Shown: positions 34,021 through 46,806 of the stretch, piece by piece
Numbering within the stretch: position 1 is the stretch's first letter
Layout of the letters: each line of letters starts with the position of its first letter
Assembly (NCBI GenBank): GCA_003971905.1
Contig: RSEE01000027.1
Coordinates: 248,001 to 312,000 of the forward strand
DNA from: Moniliella sp. 'wahieum'
Taxonomy: Eukaryota > Basidiomycota > Moniliellomycetes > Moniliellales > Moniliellaceae
Length of the DNA stretch: 64,000 bases
Reading direction: 5' to 3'
The notes under the pieces: generated by a model
The model's database searches: none
What the model was told of the DNA's origin: nothing
What the model saw: only the letters and a program-made list of their open reading frames with translations
Position numbers and translations under genes: made by a program

Positions 34021-35450
34021 TTCTTAGTTGGATGACGCTTCATGCAACACAGGATGGAGGGAAATCAATCCGCTCTGCCATACCGCAATGGAACCGATAG
34101 TATCCTCCGTGAGGGGTGTCAGATTTTGGGAACGCGGGAAATTTGGGAAGAAATTCAAATTCGGGCATTCGAGGAAGACTTGTTAGCTTCAACCTGGAAG
34201 CTTGATACAGAGTCGGAGCAGTCGAGCTGGCGGCAAGCTACGGGTTGCGGCGAAGAATAGCACCGAGAGCCAAGGCGAAGGGAACAAGCGTCGACGAAAT
34301 CCAGCGGCCTTCTACGAAAAGCGCTGTCCGAAGCACAATAGGTTGGTGTGGGCGCTGTTCCGCCCTCAGAGTCGGTGCAACTGTGGGAACAGATTCCGCT
34401 CATTTTTTCCGGGAGTAGGCTGTCCCAACTGTGAGCTGCGACCCCTCGAACATCAACCCACCACCTAAGCATGCCCCCCGCCACGGCAGCCAAAGGGCAG
34501 CTTCTCGCGCGAAAAAGCCGTACGAACGCCCATCTCACCTTCATACACCCAAGAATGGGGGGAAAACTGAAAAGTGTTCCTAAGGAAGGGGCATTACCCC
34601 GTCTAGCGCACGGCGCCCTATTGGCTGACCGAGTTCCAGTCGACCAAGCCTCCAAGGCGTTTGGGGCTTTACGCTCCTTTACCTTTCAGTCGGGGAGCGA
34701 TAAAGGTTACGGAGGAGACAATATTCGATGGGGACGTGGAAGACAAGACGTTGGTGGTGTTTTTGCAAGTCGGGTTAAAGCCGTTGAAAGGTAAAACGAG
34801 GGCCCGTTCCATCCCTGTGCCTCACCCTGACCAAGGAGAGCATCTGTCTCCTGACTCCCGACCCGCAGAGGTGGTGGAAAGATGCGCTGGTTGAGCGCAA
34901 GGTGCGGGGGTGGACCGGGTGGTGGGCGTGACCAACTTGGGGGGCAAGTTCAAAAACCGGAGACGCGCGTCGCAAGCTGCAGGAGGATCACGACCGTTCC
35001 TTTGTGATGATCGCCTCCTCCCGCTGCTCCCAAACTCCTGGGTCCCAAGTGGTGGTCGGGGCGTAAGCGGCCACAAGGCGTAGACCTACGAGATCCTGAA
35101 CTGGTCAAAACACATTTGGAAGAAGCGTGTGCTTGCACCCTCTTTCCCTCCCCTCTGGCGGCGGTTCCGCCTCCATCCGTCTCGGCCATCTCGTCCCACT
35201 CGACGGCCGACTTGGTGGATAACCTTACGGCTGTCCTTGTAAAACTGGAAGAGGTGGTCCCTGGAGGATGGGAGAATACCTCTCTGGATGCTAAGCTGGC
35301 CATGTCGGCTGCCCTGCCGCTGTGGCGTGTCGGTGAGATCCAGCCGGCGAATTCAGGACTGCGTCGGGTTCCGACCAGATCAAAGGGAGCAAGAAGGTGT
35401 CGCGCGGTAATGGATGAAAGCAATCACGGCCTGGACGAAAATAGCAACTA
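34021..35450 (+). other. broken, unassigned coding-like region with a Cys/His cluster
   Basis: Several open segments in changing frames look protein-like. At about 34060-34260 there is a Glu/Ile-rich helical segment. At about 34315-34440 comes a Cys/His cluster in the order C-x2-H ... C-x-C ... C-x2-C ('KRCPKH', 'RCNCGNRFRS', 'GCPNCEL'), reminiscent of a zinc ribbon. At about 34690-34890 there is a strand-rich segment ('TLVVFLQVGLKPLKGKTR'), and at about 35090-35400 a helical segment ('LVDNLTAVLVKLEEVVPG'). I recognise no family. It may be one gene with introns and indel errors, or a decayed element. Confidence 0.3.
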
Positions 35451-37433
35451 GTCCAGCATCCTTCCCTGCCTTCCCCAACCAAGATGCTTGCGTTCACCAA
35501 AACCCCACTAGGTAGGGAACGATCATTCATTGACAACCCTGTACAAGACATGGTGCACAAAACCTGCCCAAGCGCGTATGGCTGGCAAAGGGCGCCGTCG
35601 TAACCTATACCCATTTTCATACGCACTACGGAGTCGGATCGACGGCATTGCCTGCGCACAAGAGCCGCCGACAAAGGACGAAGCTGCCCAGTTTGAACGC
35701 GTGCACACTTACGCAGTCCCTCCGACGACCCTCCCCTCACTCGCGCTTCCGCCGGCAAGCCTTTACCTGGCTCTTCAACCCCGCTAGTAGCTAGGGGAAG
35801 AGCGCGCAAGATAAAGACTGATTCCATTATGTCTACGGGGTATAACTACCCAACATGGAATTGTGATGGCTATGCCACTTCATGGGTTTCATCCTAGGCA
35901 GGGGAACAGAGGCATGCGGCATTCTCAGTAACGAGGTGGGATGAGGAGTAACACTCTAAGAAGAGGTTGTGTTTCGACGTACCGAGCGCCATATTGTCTT
36001 CCGCATACTATACAGATGGCCAACCCCGCGTCGTCGATATGGGCGGCGGCGGTGGATCGACCTTTGAGGGCGCATTCAGTCCAACAATTTTTGCCCATTT
36101 TGGCTTGGTGCCACCACCATCCATTTACCTTGTGATGTCCTACACCTCTTCCAGGGCCGCGTGTGCCGGCAGGTATGTTCCCCGTCGCTGGCACTTGGCG
36201 TACAGAGTGGGGATCTAACCCGTCTCCCCCAGCCCACTTACGTTCTCCCCCACAGAGGCAGACAGCTGCCTACTCTGTCCGCTGACGCGCCTCTTTCGGC
36301 GTGCCGCCGCCGCCTGCTTCCGTTGATGGGGGCGACACCCAGGCTTCCCCTGCCCATTTCTGGGACCACAACATCTGCTGCAGTCGCTGCCCCTACGACT
36401 GGCTCCGACCTAGGGACCGCTCCAGGGGAATGCAGACCTGCGGGTGACGGGCGGCGTGGCGTTGACGGTCATTGGCGGGACGGCGTTGCACGAGAGCTAC
36501 CTGCTGGGCACATTGACACGCAACATCCCGCGCCGGCGGCCGTGTGGGGCGCAACCTCTCGCTGGGAGGTGCAGCGTTGCTGACGGCGGCCTGGCGCGCC
36601 TGACCGGAGTCTGGTCATGGGCGCCCGCACCGGCCCCGAGCCCAGCGGGGGACGCTGGCTTGATCGAGGGAGGGCAAGGGTAGTGGGGACCATGTTGTAC
36701 GTGGGGGACATCTGCATTGCTGTGTTGGCCATGTGTGCACACAACGCCAGGAGGAATGAGGACTGATTGCCGTCGAGGCTGTTCGTAGGCCACGCGGCTG
36801 ATGGAGCACCTGACGCTCATGCTTCCAGCAGCTCCTGAGGACAGATCGCAAGCTAGCACCCTCCATTCCGCCCCCGTTCCGCCCTCGCTAGGCGGGAACG
36901 CATGGTGCCACACACTGCTGACCAGCTCACGACTCGACTCAAGCTCCATCGCGCGGCGTTGGGCTGTGTTGCTGCGCTGTCCAACCCCCTGGGCGCGGTG
37001 GCGAGGATGCTGGCTGTGGGCTACCACCTCCGTCGCTCGCCTTGGATTGCGGCTGCTTGCTGCGCCGTGGCTCCCCCAAGCGACGTCAGATCTCGCCGTC
37101 AATGTATGCGCCAGCAGGCAGACTGGGCAGCCAGACCCAGCCCCACATTGACGGAGCTACCAGCGGAGCTAGGCGTGTGCCCCGACGTAGCCTGGCCATC
37201 CAGAGACCTGCTTTGCACACAAGGACACGGGTGGATAGGAAACACGATACAGGATTCGATTGATTACGATAAATAAGCACAAGCAGACAAGTCATCGACC
37301 TTCGTCAAGTAAACAGCACGGGCAATCGACCCCCCTCCCCTTTTCCCAGCTGGGTGTTTGCGAACGTCTTAAAGTGGCGCATTGGCGATCCTGTCGATCA
37401 GCGCATGCCACTGCTGCGTCCGCTCCGTCACGC
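35451..37433. other. unassigned region upstream of the TF gene's 3' end
   Basis: Short open frames on both strands without domain signatures. A hydrophobic + strand segment at about 36440-36520 ('VTGGVALTVIGGTALHES') could be a membrane helix. Possible splice signals (CCCCCAG near 36232, CCCCACAG near 36255) suggest an intron-containing + strand gene, but I cannot assemble it. Confidence 0.25.
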
Positions 37434-40400
37434 TCACCTCGGGCACGGCAGCATCGGCCAGTCCAGCAGACCTTCCATGGGCCAATCGGGCACCGACTCG
37501 TTCCAGATCCCACTGTTGATCACCAAGCCCGGCTCATCGGGCAACAGCCGCGTCTCCGCCATGGGCACCTGCGGGGCTGGGTGAGGGAACGTATCGACCG
37601 GGTCACCGAAACGAAGCCCAACAGAAGCGGCCGGCCTGAGCCCAGATCGATAGCAAGTCTTCCGACTCGGACGAAGGATCGGCACTGGTGTTGGCGCTCT
37701 CGGCCCGCTCCGTTGGCCCGTTGGGCGCGGTCCTCCCTCCGACGGAACAAGCTGGACACCTTCTTCTCTGCCTCGCTGCGCAGCTGCGCAATGCGCGCCA
37801 GAAACAAACTCAGCACCTGCACCTCGTGCTCGCGCATATCGACCGGAACCGTCGGTCGGAACTGGTAGAGCTGCGGTGGCTGTCGCCTTCCCCTCAGCCG
37901 CTGGCTGGAAGAGCAGCGAGGAGAGTACGCCCATGCAACTGGCGCACATACTGGGTCAGGTGCTGGTACAGCGCGCGGTACACATTCAGCTCTCCGCTGT
38001 CCTCGGAAGCAGGTGCAGCAAACTCCACCTCGGCACTCTGCGATGCCTCGAGCAGCAACGCGACTGCCGCGGTGAGGTGGGTGTAAAAGGCAGCATAAGG
38101 ACTGAGGTGAATCGTATACGCCAGCGGCGTCTTTCCATTGAACACGCGGCGCAGCGCAATCAAAGTGAGAGCGGTTCGCAATGTCTGCCAAGGCCCCTGG
38201 GCACATGTCTCGCGTGCTTGCCGTGCGCTTGAGCGACTTGCTTCCGCGCGCGTGCCGCGCAGTAAGAGGGAACGGTAGAGTGCCAGACGGAAAAAAGTTG
38301 ATTTCGTTCTGGATCAGGAAGCGTTGGACGGGAAGAGTAAGGGGGGGATTGTCGAGCGGGTGTTGATACAGCAGTTCCTTGGTTTCATACGGCTTAGGCG
38401 TCACTTGAAAGTAAGCCGGCAGCGCTTGGCGGAAGGCCAAGACGCGTTGGTCCAACTCGAGGATGTTGCGAGCAAACTCATGCGACCCCAGTTTGGGCAC
38501 AACCCTGTGGTGCAAGGTGACGAGCTCCTGCAGCAGGTCGCTAAGTGAGCACGGTTTTGGAGTAGGCAAGGCAAGTGGGCCAACCAGTTTCAGGGGGGAG
38601 TGGCAAGTCGTTCCATCGCTCTGGCGTAGTGGGAGGGCGGGTTTCGGGCCACTCCTCTTGCCACGCCACATCCTCAGGAGGCAGGGTATCACATGTAGCA
38701 TCGACAATCGCCGAAGGCCGTCCCACGCAAAGCTTAACATTGTCAAGCCAGCGCGTGATGGCCCACACCACCTGCGCATCTGCGTCGTCTCTGCATTAAG
38801 CCAAGCCGTGTTCCATCACGGTGGAGGCCGACGGCCAGGGCGCTGCGTACCGCACGTGAACACATGGAATGCGCTGCGTCCATCCTTCGGTCCAGGTAGA
38901 GGAAACGGCAACACTGCAACAATGCCATCACACGCGGAAGCTCCTCCAGGCCTACCGCATCGGAGAGGAGAAGGACGCGCATCGCCCCGTACAACAACCT
39001 CCGGCCACAAGTAGACGTACATGTTCATGCCCTGGGGTGTAATGTGGTCCCGAGAAGAGAGGCAGGGAGGTAGGCGAGTAGCTCGGCAAGCTGGGCCGCG
39101 GACATGGGGGCACTCAGCACCGCCATGCTGCATGTGGCAAAAAGCAAGGCCAGGTCATTGAGTCTGGCTAAACTAGGACCAGCTGTGCCCAGAGTATCTC
39201 CCAACGTTCCATGACGTACTTGCGCGGCAGCGGCGAGCGAAACCAATTGACCGAAGTAAAGTAAAACTGGGCAAGGTGGCGCGTCATGGCTTCGGACGGA
39301 AGCGAGGCCCAGACTTGAGCAACCTCTTCGGAGGAGACACCGTACGACATGAGGTCGTCCAGCTCTTCGCCCTGCAGGCGTGCACCCAGCACCTGCTGAA
39401 CCACTGACATCTTTCTCTCCGTCTCCCTCTCAGATTTAACGCTTGGGGAGGATCGATAGTGTCAAGGAGGCGGTGGAGCGGCACAGCCATCGCCCCTGAG
39501 GAAAAGTACAGGCCTGTTCTGGTATCCATGTTCTGCTGGGCATCAGTCGGGGGCGGCGGCGAGCGAGACCTATGGTCCCGCTGCCCGGATAGAGACTGAA
39601 GCAACTCATCCGTCTCCTGCTTGGAATGCAACTTCTCCACCGTCTCGGCGATCTGGGGGAGATACTCGCAAAGCCGTTCCAAGCGGCCCACCCGCGCGAG
39701 CATATCATTCGCGTCATCCCCGGGCTGGAAGGAGCGGCAGCGTTCAGGCACACGCCGGTCTTGCAGTGGTTGCATGGAATCTCTCGGTTGCACTTTTGCT
39801 TGCGGCGATGACACTCGGTGCCTGGTCTAGGTCAGCGTGCTGAACTCGCAGTGGAGAGGGGGGGAGGGGCGTACAGCTGTACTGCATTCTCTTGCGGGTG
39901 CGGCCATTATCACTGTTTCCAGATATCGAGAGGTGGACGCTTCTTCTGAGGCTGCGGCGATGGGGGGGAGCTGGGCCCGGAAGCGGGTGCCGATGTGGGA
40001 TCGGATGCGGGCCCGAGGCGGGACCCGAGGCGGGAGCCGAGGGTGGAATGGAGGCAGAGAGCAAGGGCATGGAGCTAGGAACGGTGGGAGGCGGGGGCAG
40101 CGTAGCACTGGAGGGACGGTTTGCGAGCGGGGCAAGGACCAGGGAGGGGTTCTGCTGAGGGGAAAGGCCCGATGGACGCCGCGGGGAGAGGCGGGGCAAG
40201 TCCCAGCCGTAGAGAGAGGAGTGGGGGCGATAGGGGACGGAGGTGTCCCAGTGGCGGGGGATGTTGGCGAGGTGTGGGGGACGGGGGGCGGGAGGCACAG
40301 GTTCGGACAGAGGCGCGGGCGGAGGGATGGAGGAGCGTGGGGAGTAGGGGGAGCTGACCGCCAGCGGGGGCGGCGGCGGCGGCGGGCGCCCGTGGCGGTG

Positions 40401-40504
40401 GCAGGCAGGGAGGAGGAGGAGGACGCGGCGGGCGGAGGCGGCGGAGCGAGTGGCGGGTGCGCGGGCGGGTGCACCCAGAGATGCGGCGGCAGGGGAGGGG
40501 CCAT
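37434..40504 (-). CDS. Zn2Cys6 fungal transcription factor with fungal_trans domain
   Basis: A nuclear DNA-binding regulator. The first ATG (40504) opens a long Pro/Ser/Ala-rich N-terminus. The binuclear zinc cluster follows: basic 'RTRKRMQYS', then 'CTECHRRKQKCNREIPCNHC' and a sixth Cys seven residues on, matching C-x2-C-x6-C-x5-C-x2-C-x7-C. A 53-bp intron (39822-39874, GTACGC...CCAG) splits the codon of the first Cys. A coiled-coil linker ('MLARVGRLERLCEYLPQIAE') is followed by the middle homology region: 'HLAQFYFTSVNWF', 'RAVRSALAVGLHRDGT', 'AITRWLDNVKLCVGRPSAI', 'NEINFF'. The C-terminus 'LPDEPGLVINSGIWNESVPD' is acidic and Trp-containing, activation-domain-like; stop 37434. Frame changes near 39430, 39190, 39010, 38780, 38560, 38270, 37930 and 37570 break the reading. 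Target genes are unknown. It is divergent from the PKA gene, 304 bp away. Confidence 0.88.
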
Positions 40505-40808
40505 GGCGCGCACACCGCGTGGATGGAGGCGGTGTCGGGCAACGCAGCGGCAGACGCCGAGGTTAGCAGCGACGCCGACGCAGCCTTCCGCCGGCACGTG
40601 ACCTGCGCGCCGGGCACAGAAGGCCGAGCGCGTCACGTGATGGGGCTTAGCCCCGTCTGCGCCGTTGCTGCCCGCCCAGCAGCTCGGCCTGCGCGGCTTT
40701 GCCCGCTTTCTCCCGGCCCGGATCGGACGCAGCCCAGGCCCAGCCGCCCACCCCATCCCCCGCGCGACCCCCCCTTGGTCACCACCACCACCACCACCCT
40801 CTGTGCCC
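40505..40808. promoter_or_regulatory. shared divergent promoter of Zn2Cys6 TF and PKA
   Basis: The two start codons are 304 bp apart on opposite strands, so both genes must be driven from this GC-rich interval or from within neighbouring transcribed DNA. No TATA box is visible. Confidence 0.45.
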
Positions 40809-42044
<1,236 letters not shown>

Positions 42045-43480
42045 TTCTCCTCTCTCCCCGTCCCTTGCCCCCCTGCCCTCCTTCCTAACCCCCCCTGCTG
42101 TCACGCATGTCAATCCGTTTCCTCCCATTCCGATAAAGCCATGACAGACCACAGAAGGACGAAAAGCAGTCCGGCAAGTTCCCCGTACTGCTCTGGAGTG
42201 TTTGTGGTGTGTAATTGCGCGTATCCATGGGGCAGCGCCTCCATGATTGTTCAATGAACCAGCCCCAGAAAAAGGAGGCGCTGCCTACGTGTCCACCCCA
42301 AAATTGTGACAGGAGATCCATGGGAAAGCCAAAATACTCCTGTGAGGACGTTGGGAAGTGTGAGGCGAGTGAAAGGGGATGGGCAGGGCGCGGCTGAGCC
42401 AATCAGCGGTTGTTTGCGGAGAGCTACTGGACCAGTATTATCAGGAGGAAAAAAGGCTAACGGGGACGACATCTAATAATCAGACTGGGGGGCAGGTGGA
42501 GCACAGCGGCCATCGTGAGTGCCACGAGAGATGGGGGCTGGTCGGCCGCCCCTCTGGCCAGGCACCTTCAGGATGGGTAGGAGGTGGTAGGGTTGTGGTA
42601 CGGAGCGCAGGAGGGAGCAATAATGCAGCCTAATGCGATTCCTCTTCGGGCCTGTGTCGGCTAATAATATGCAGGGGTTAGCGATTGCAAAGCCTGGTGG
42701 GCCACATCTCTATTGACACCTCTTTATCAGCTTCATCACCAGCCAGCTATAGACTTGGAGTTGTCCCCCTCTCCATTTGTAAGGTGTAAGGACGCATAAC
42801 TGCTACCCCGGCGCACTTACCACCAAAAAGCGACGGCGGGACCAACCAGATCATCAAAGGAACTACATGCGCTACCATGTGTTTTCCTTTATGGGAAAAG
42901 GTCCGGCATGCGGGGTACCTTGGCCGCTGCGCAGCGCTGCTCGGACTTGAGTTTGGAGTCCGTCACAGCCCATCATGTTCCTATTGTACTGACCGCGCAG
43001 TTGTCCGTTGAAGTTATAGTTACCCACGGGAGGGGTTGTCGCCGGAATGATAAAGGCTCGACTCTCCTTCTCACCCGTTGTGGTATGCCCGCATCTGTTG
43101 TCTCATGGGATGACCGGCTGCTAGCCAACTCCTGCCCTGGGCCTTTTCATTGCGCGGCGGACACATATCTCTTGTGAGACTTCTACTCTTCGATCATTGA
43201 CTTTTCAACTTCCAGGCCCACACTCCACACCCCGTCCTTGTGAGGAACACATCGCCCCCCACGGTCACTTTTGACGCTGTCGACCGGGGGCTTACGATTA
43301 GAGGGTATTTTGCGGCTGCCCCGCTATCATTTTTGGCTCTGCTAAGCGCTAACCGTTAACGCAGAATGCATTACGTGGTCAAGCTGGGTGTAATATGCAG
43401 CACGGAGTGCACCCCCGCGATGCATCGCATGTGAAAAGCAACAACAAGGAAACGGCCCATCACACATACATGTATTGGTG
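42045..43480. other. 3' flank of PKA and intergenic DNA
   Basis: No conserved gene or RNA is seen. The sequence turns AT-richer after about 42.7 kb, towards the repeat-rich zone. Confidence 0.5.
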
Positions 43481-46008
43481 TTGAACGTTCAACGTGTTCA
43501 ACGTTCATCGATCATCTCGCGCTCATCAAGCACTCAGTTCTCCTGCCACATTCCTCTCGGTCTCGACATATGTGTCGTGCCCTCTTCTGTTGTTGAATCA
43601 TAATATCATTCCCGTTTGTTCTCGGGATAATACTTGCACGGGTATCTTCTTTTTTCGATTGTTTGACGCTTTTTGAACTCTAGCACTACCCTCCAAGAGT
43701 AACTGTTACTGCCCACACGTGTCCTACTCCCGCCCACATGCACCGTCCTTGTCGTGTCTACTAGTTAATACCTGTCGGGAAAAAGAGGAGCTGTGGTGCA
43801 TGATGCGTTGATGCTGCTGATGCGACGTACGGGTTTGACGTTCGAAGAGTTTGAAGCTTGTAGCCCTTGAATCTTGAAGAGAGGCTTCTTTTTCCCGACG
43901 ATTGATGATCGATGAGGTCGATAATCGATAAGGCCTAAGGCCTAAGAAGTCTGTCATATCGAATTAATCATTCAATTGGAGATGGCGTTTACAGGGATGT
44001 GGAGGACTGGTTGAAGCCTCGGACAATAAAATCAACGCCAGGCCGGTGACAGTGACATGTCATAAGGTGAAGCGACGAAGCGGTGTAGCTTGAAGAGTGA
44101 AGCTTGAAGTCGAGGACGAGAGCCAAAACGCAGGCGTCTGCCTTCTGCCTCATTAACCTCATTAATCATTTGTTTCATTGATCTCAGACCTCGATCTCAC
44201 TAGGTCACTAGCACTAGCACCAGTCACCTAGTCACCGCACCTGTGACATGTGACGCGTGACGCGTGACGCGTGGAGATCATCGGTCATATCATCGATCAT
44301 CGATCATCGACCACTCGATCGCGTCACGCGTCACGTTCAGGAACCTCGGGGTCGCAAGGGGCCGCAACAGCGCTGCATCAGTGCATCAGCGCTCAGCATC
44401 ATGCATCATGTCTCAGATATCAGGTGGCAGAGCTGCAGCAAGCTTCTGCTTGCTTCTGCCCGCGCGCTCGGCCAGCTAATGAAACAGAGCGTAGCGTACT
44501 TGAGTACCTCGGAACGCGTGATTATCTCGATTATCTCGAGTACCTAGTACTAAGGAATGATGCATGATGCATGATGATCGATGATCGATTGATCATTAAA
44601 TTTTAAATATTAATATTTAATCATCGATCATCGATCATCGCCGCCTTAGCCTTATCGATTATCGATTACCGGGATTACCGATCCCAAAGGATAAAATCGG
44701 CTGAAATGGCCTGCACTTTTTACCTCAGCTGCCCCGTGACACGTTCGCAGCCACCCGCACCCAGAGTATCGGTGATATTATTTGCCCTCTCCAGCGTGGA
44801 AGGGTTCCAGCGTGGAATGGTGGACCAGGGGACCGGTGGCTAAGGTGGCGAAGGGGACCGGTGGCTAAGGTGGCGACGAGGGGGAACGGTGGCTAAGGTG
44901 GCGACGGGGGAACGGTGCTAAGGTGGCGACGGGGGAACGGTGGCTAAGGTGGCGAGGGGGAACGGTGGCTAAGGTGGCGACACAGCAGACCGGGCCGTAG
45001 GCCCGGTGGTCTTCTCGTATCGATTAATGTCGATCAGGACCTGTGCCTCCGCGCTAGTGAATGCAAGTGACTAGTGATGCATGATGGATCCGGACCTCGC
45101 GGGCTAGTGACTATTCAGTTGAATATTGACTACAAAGGTACTGGCGATAGCACTGGGGTAACTCCTAGTTAGATCAGTGTCCAGGTGACTGCACGCGAGC
45201 CTTCTTTTTGCCCGACGGGGGTTTGCCGCGTTTTGCATCCATCTGGGGGAACAGATTCTGAAATGCACCCAATTCAGATCTCAGGACCTCAGATCCCTCA
45301 GACGGCTCGGTCCATTAACATGATTAACAATTGACGTTTAACGTTTAACGTTAACGTTTAACGTCTAACGTACTTAACGTTCAACTAAGTACATGCAGGT
45401 ACCCGCTGCAGAGCTGCAATACCGAAACCACCCCATATAAACGTGACACCTGTCACATGCCAGGTGAAGCCCTCACAAGCTGGACCCTACTGGGCCCTGA
45501 CTAGCACGCCCCCAAGGAGGACGCGTCTAGCGTGACGCGTGATGCGCGTGACGCGGGACGCGTTCTGAATTTGGGATGTTGTTTACCATGAGGCACGCGT
45601 CGTCCCATGGATTTCCGGTAACTGGTAACCGGTAACCAGTACCCTAGTAAACTAGTAACCCTTAACCAGTACCCGGTACCCAGTTTTCGTCAACGTAGTT
45701 AACGTTCAACGTTCCACGTTCCACAGGCTATACCGGCTATACGTCTTCCATGCTCAACTGTTAACGTTATTAGCCTGTTCGTGTCACTGCATGTCACATG
45801 TCACTAGCCACACAAGTCACTAGTCGCTATAGTCACGATAGTCACTTTGTTCCCTTGGCAACGTTTTCAACGTCCAAAAATGTCCAGCACACATTAATCG
45901 TGTTCTCAACGTGTTCAACGTTCCCGTTGTTTGCCTAGTTACTTGTTAAACGTTAAACGTTAATTAATAATTCGTGAAGAGCGTGAAGCTTGAAGCTTGA
46001 AGCTTGCA
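43481..46008. repeat. cluster of 7-bp palindrome-core (TNA-NNNN) arrays
   Basis: Tandem heptamers made of TGA/TCA (or TAA/TTA) plus a self-complementary 4-mer fill much of this interval. Examples: TCAACGT-type words at 43481-43510; TAAGGCC at about 43934-43946; TGACATG then three TGACGCG at 44244-44271; TCATCGA x3 at 44290-44310; TGATGCA x2 and TGATCGA x2 at 44558-44588; TCATCGA again at about 44620-44640; TTAACGT words at about 45335-45390; TAACCGG words at about 45615-45660; TCACATG and TCACTAG words at about 45785-45830; TGAAGCT x3 at 45985-46005. No gene is seen between them. Confidence 0.85.
44828..45000 (+). repeat. 26-bp tandem repeat (six units) plus shared 16-mer
   Basis: Six units of about 25-27 bp with consensus GGGGAACGGTGGCTAAGG followed by TGGCGACG; the first two units have ACCGG in place of AACGG. 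The array ends at about 44982 and is followed by GCAGACCGGGCCGTAG at 44985-45000, the same 16-mer that follows the GGAACGGTG array at 22.2-22.8 kb. Confidence 0.9.
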
Positions 46009-46806
46009 GAGCTTCAATAAGCGCGTGTCCTCAAAAGCTTCAATATATTCAGTGAATGGAGTCTCAATCGTCCCTTTTTGACTATAGTCACCGTGTAGTC
46101 AGCTGAACCGATCGACAGTGGGTGCTAGGTGCTAGCCCTCAAGTCAACAGGGTGTTGCAGGTAGGATACATGATCAATGATTCCCCCGGAGAGTGGAGGT
46201 CGGAGATGCAAATAGGAAGACACAAAACGCACTTATTATGGACCGAGCGAGGCGGTCAGTACCTCAGCGATAAAACCTTGTCGGGTGGAATGCCAGTCTG
46301 ATGTGCCGGAGAAGAACAAGAATAGAATAGGTACGACCGGAGGCCCAAAATTAGACAGACTGGAACCTTTGATGGGCATGAGCGCGCGGGTACAGGTGAG
46401 TGATTGCCGCCCGGAGGATAGGTACGTTGGGCCGGGGATAGCAAAGTAAATGGAGGGAGGGGGGGGGACTACAAATTATAGGCCCGATGGGTAGATAGAG
46501 GGGGACTGCTCATCAGCAAGGAATGGACGGAGTAGAGCGACGAGAATAGGAAAAGGAATCGTTCTGTGAGCAGAAAATACCGGAGGAAGGCGAAAACTGG
46601 GGAAAGAAAGAGGTGCAGAATGCAAGGGATGAAATACTGAGGGCATAATGCATAACGGGAGATCAACGAGGGGGGAGGTGAGAGTGTGGGGGGGCTCCCT
46701 TTTTGGTAGTAGCAGCAATGCGACGGACGCCAGCGAAGGTGGGAAATGTACGGTGGGACCGAGGTGTGGATGGCAAGTCGCGGAGGGGGACGTTCAGCGT
46801 GGGAGC

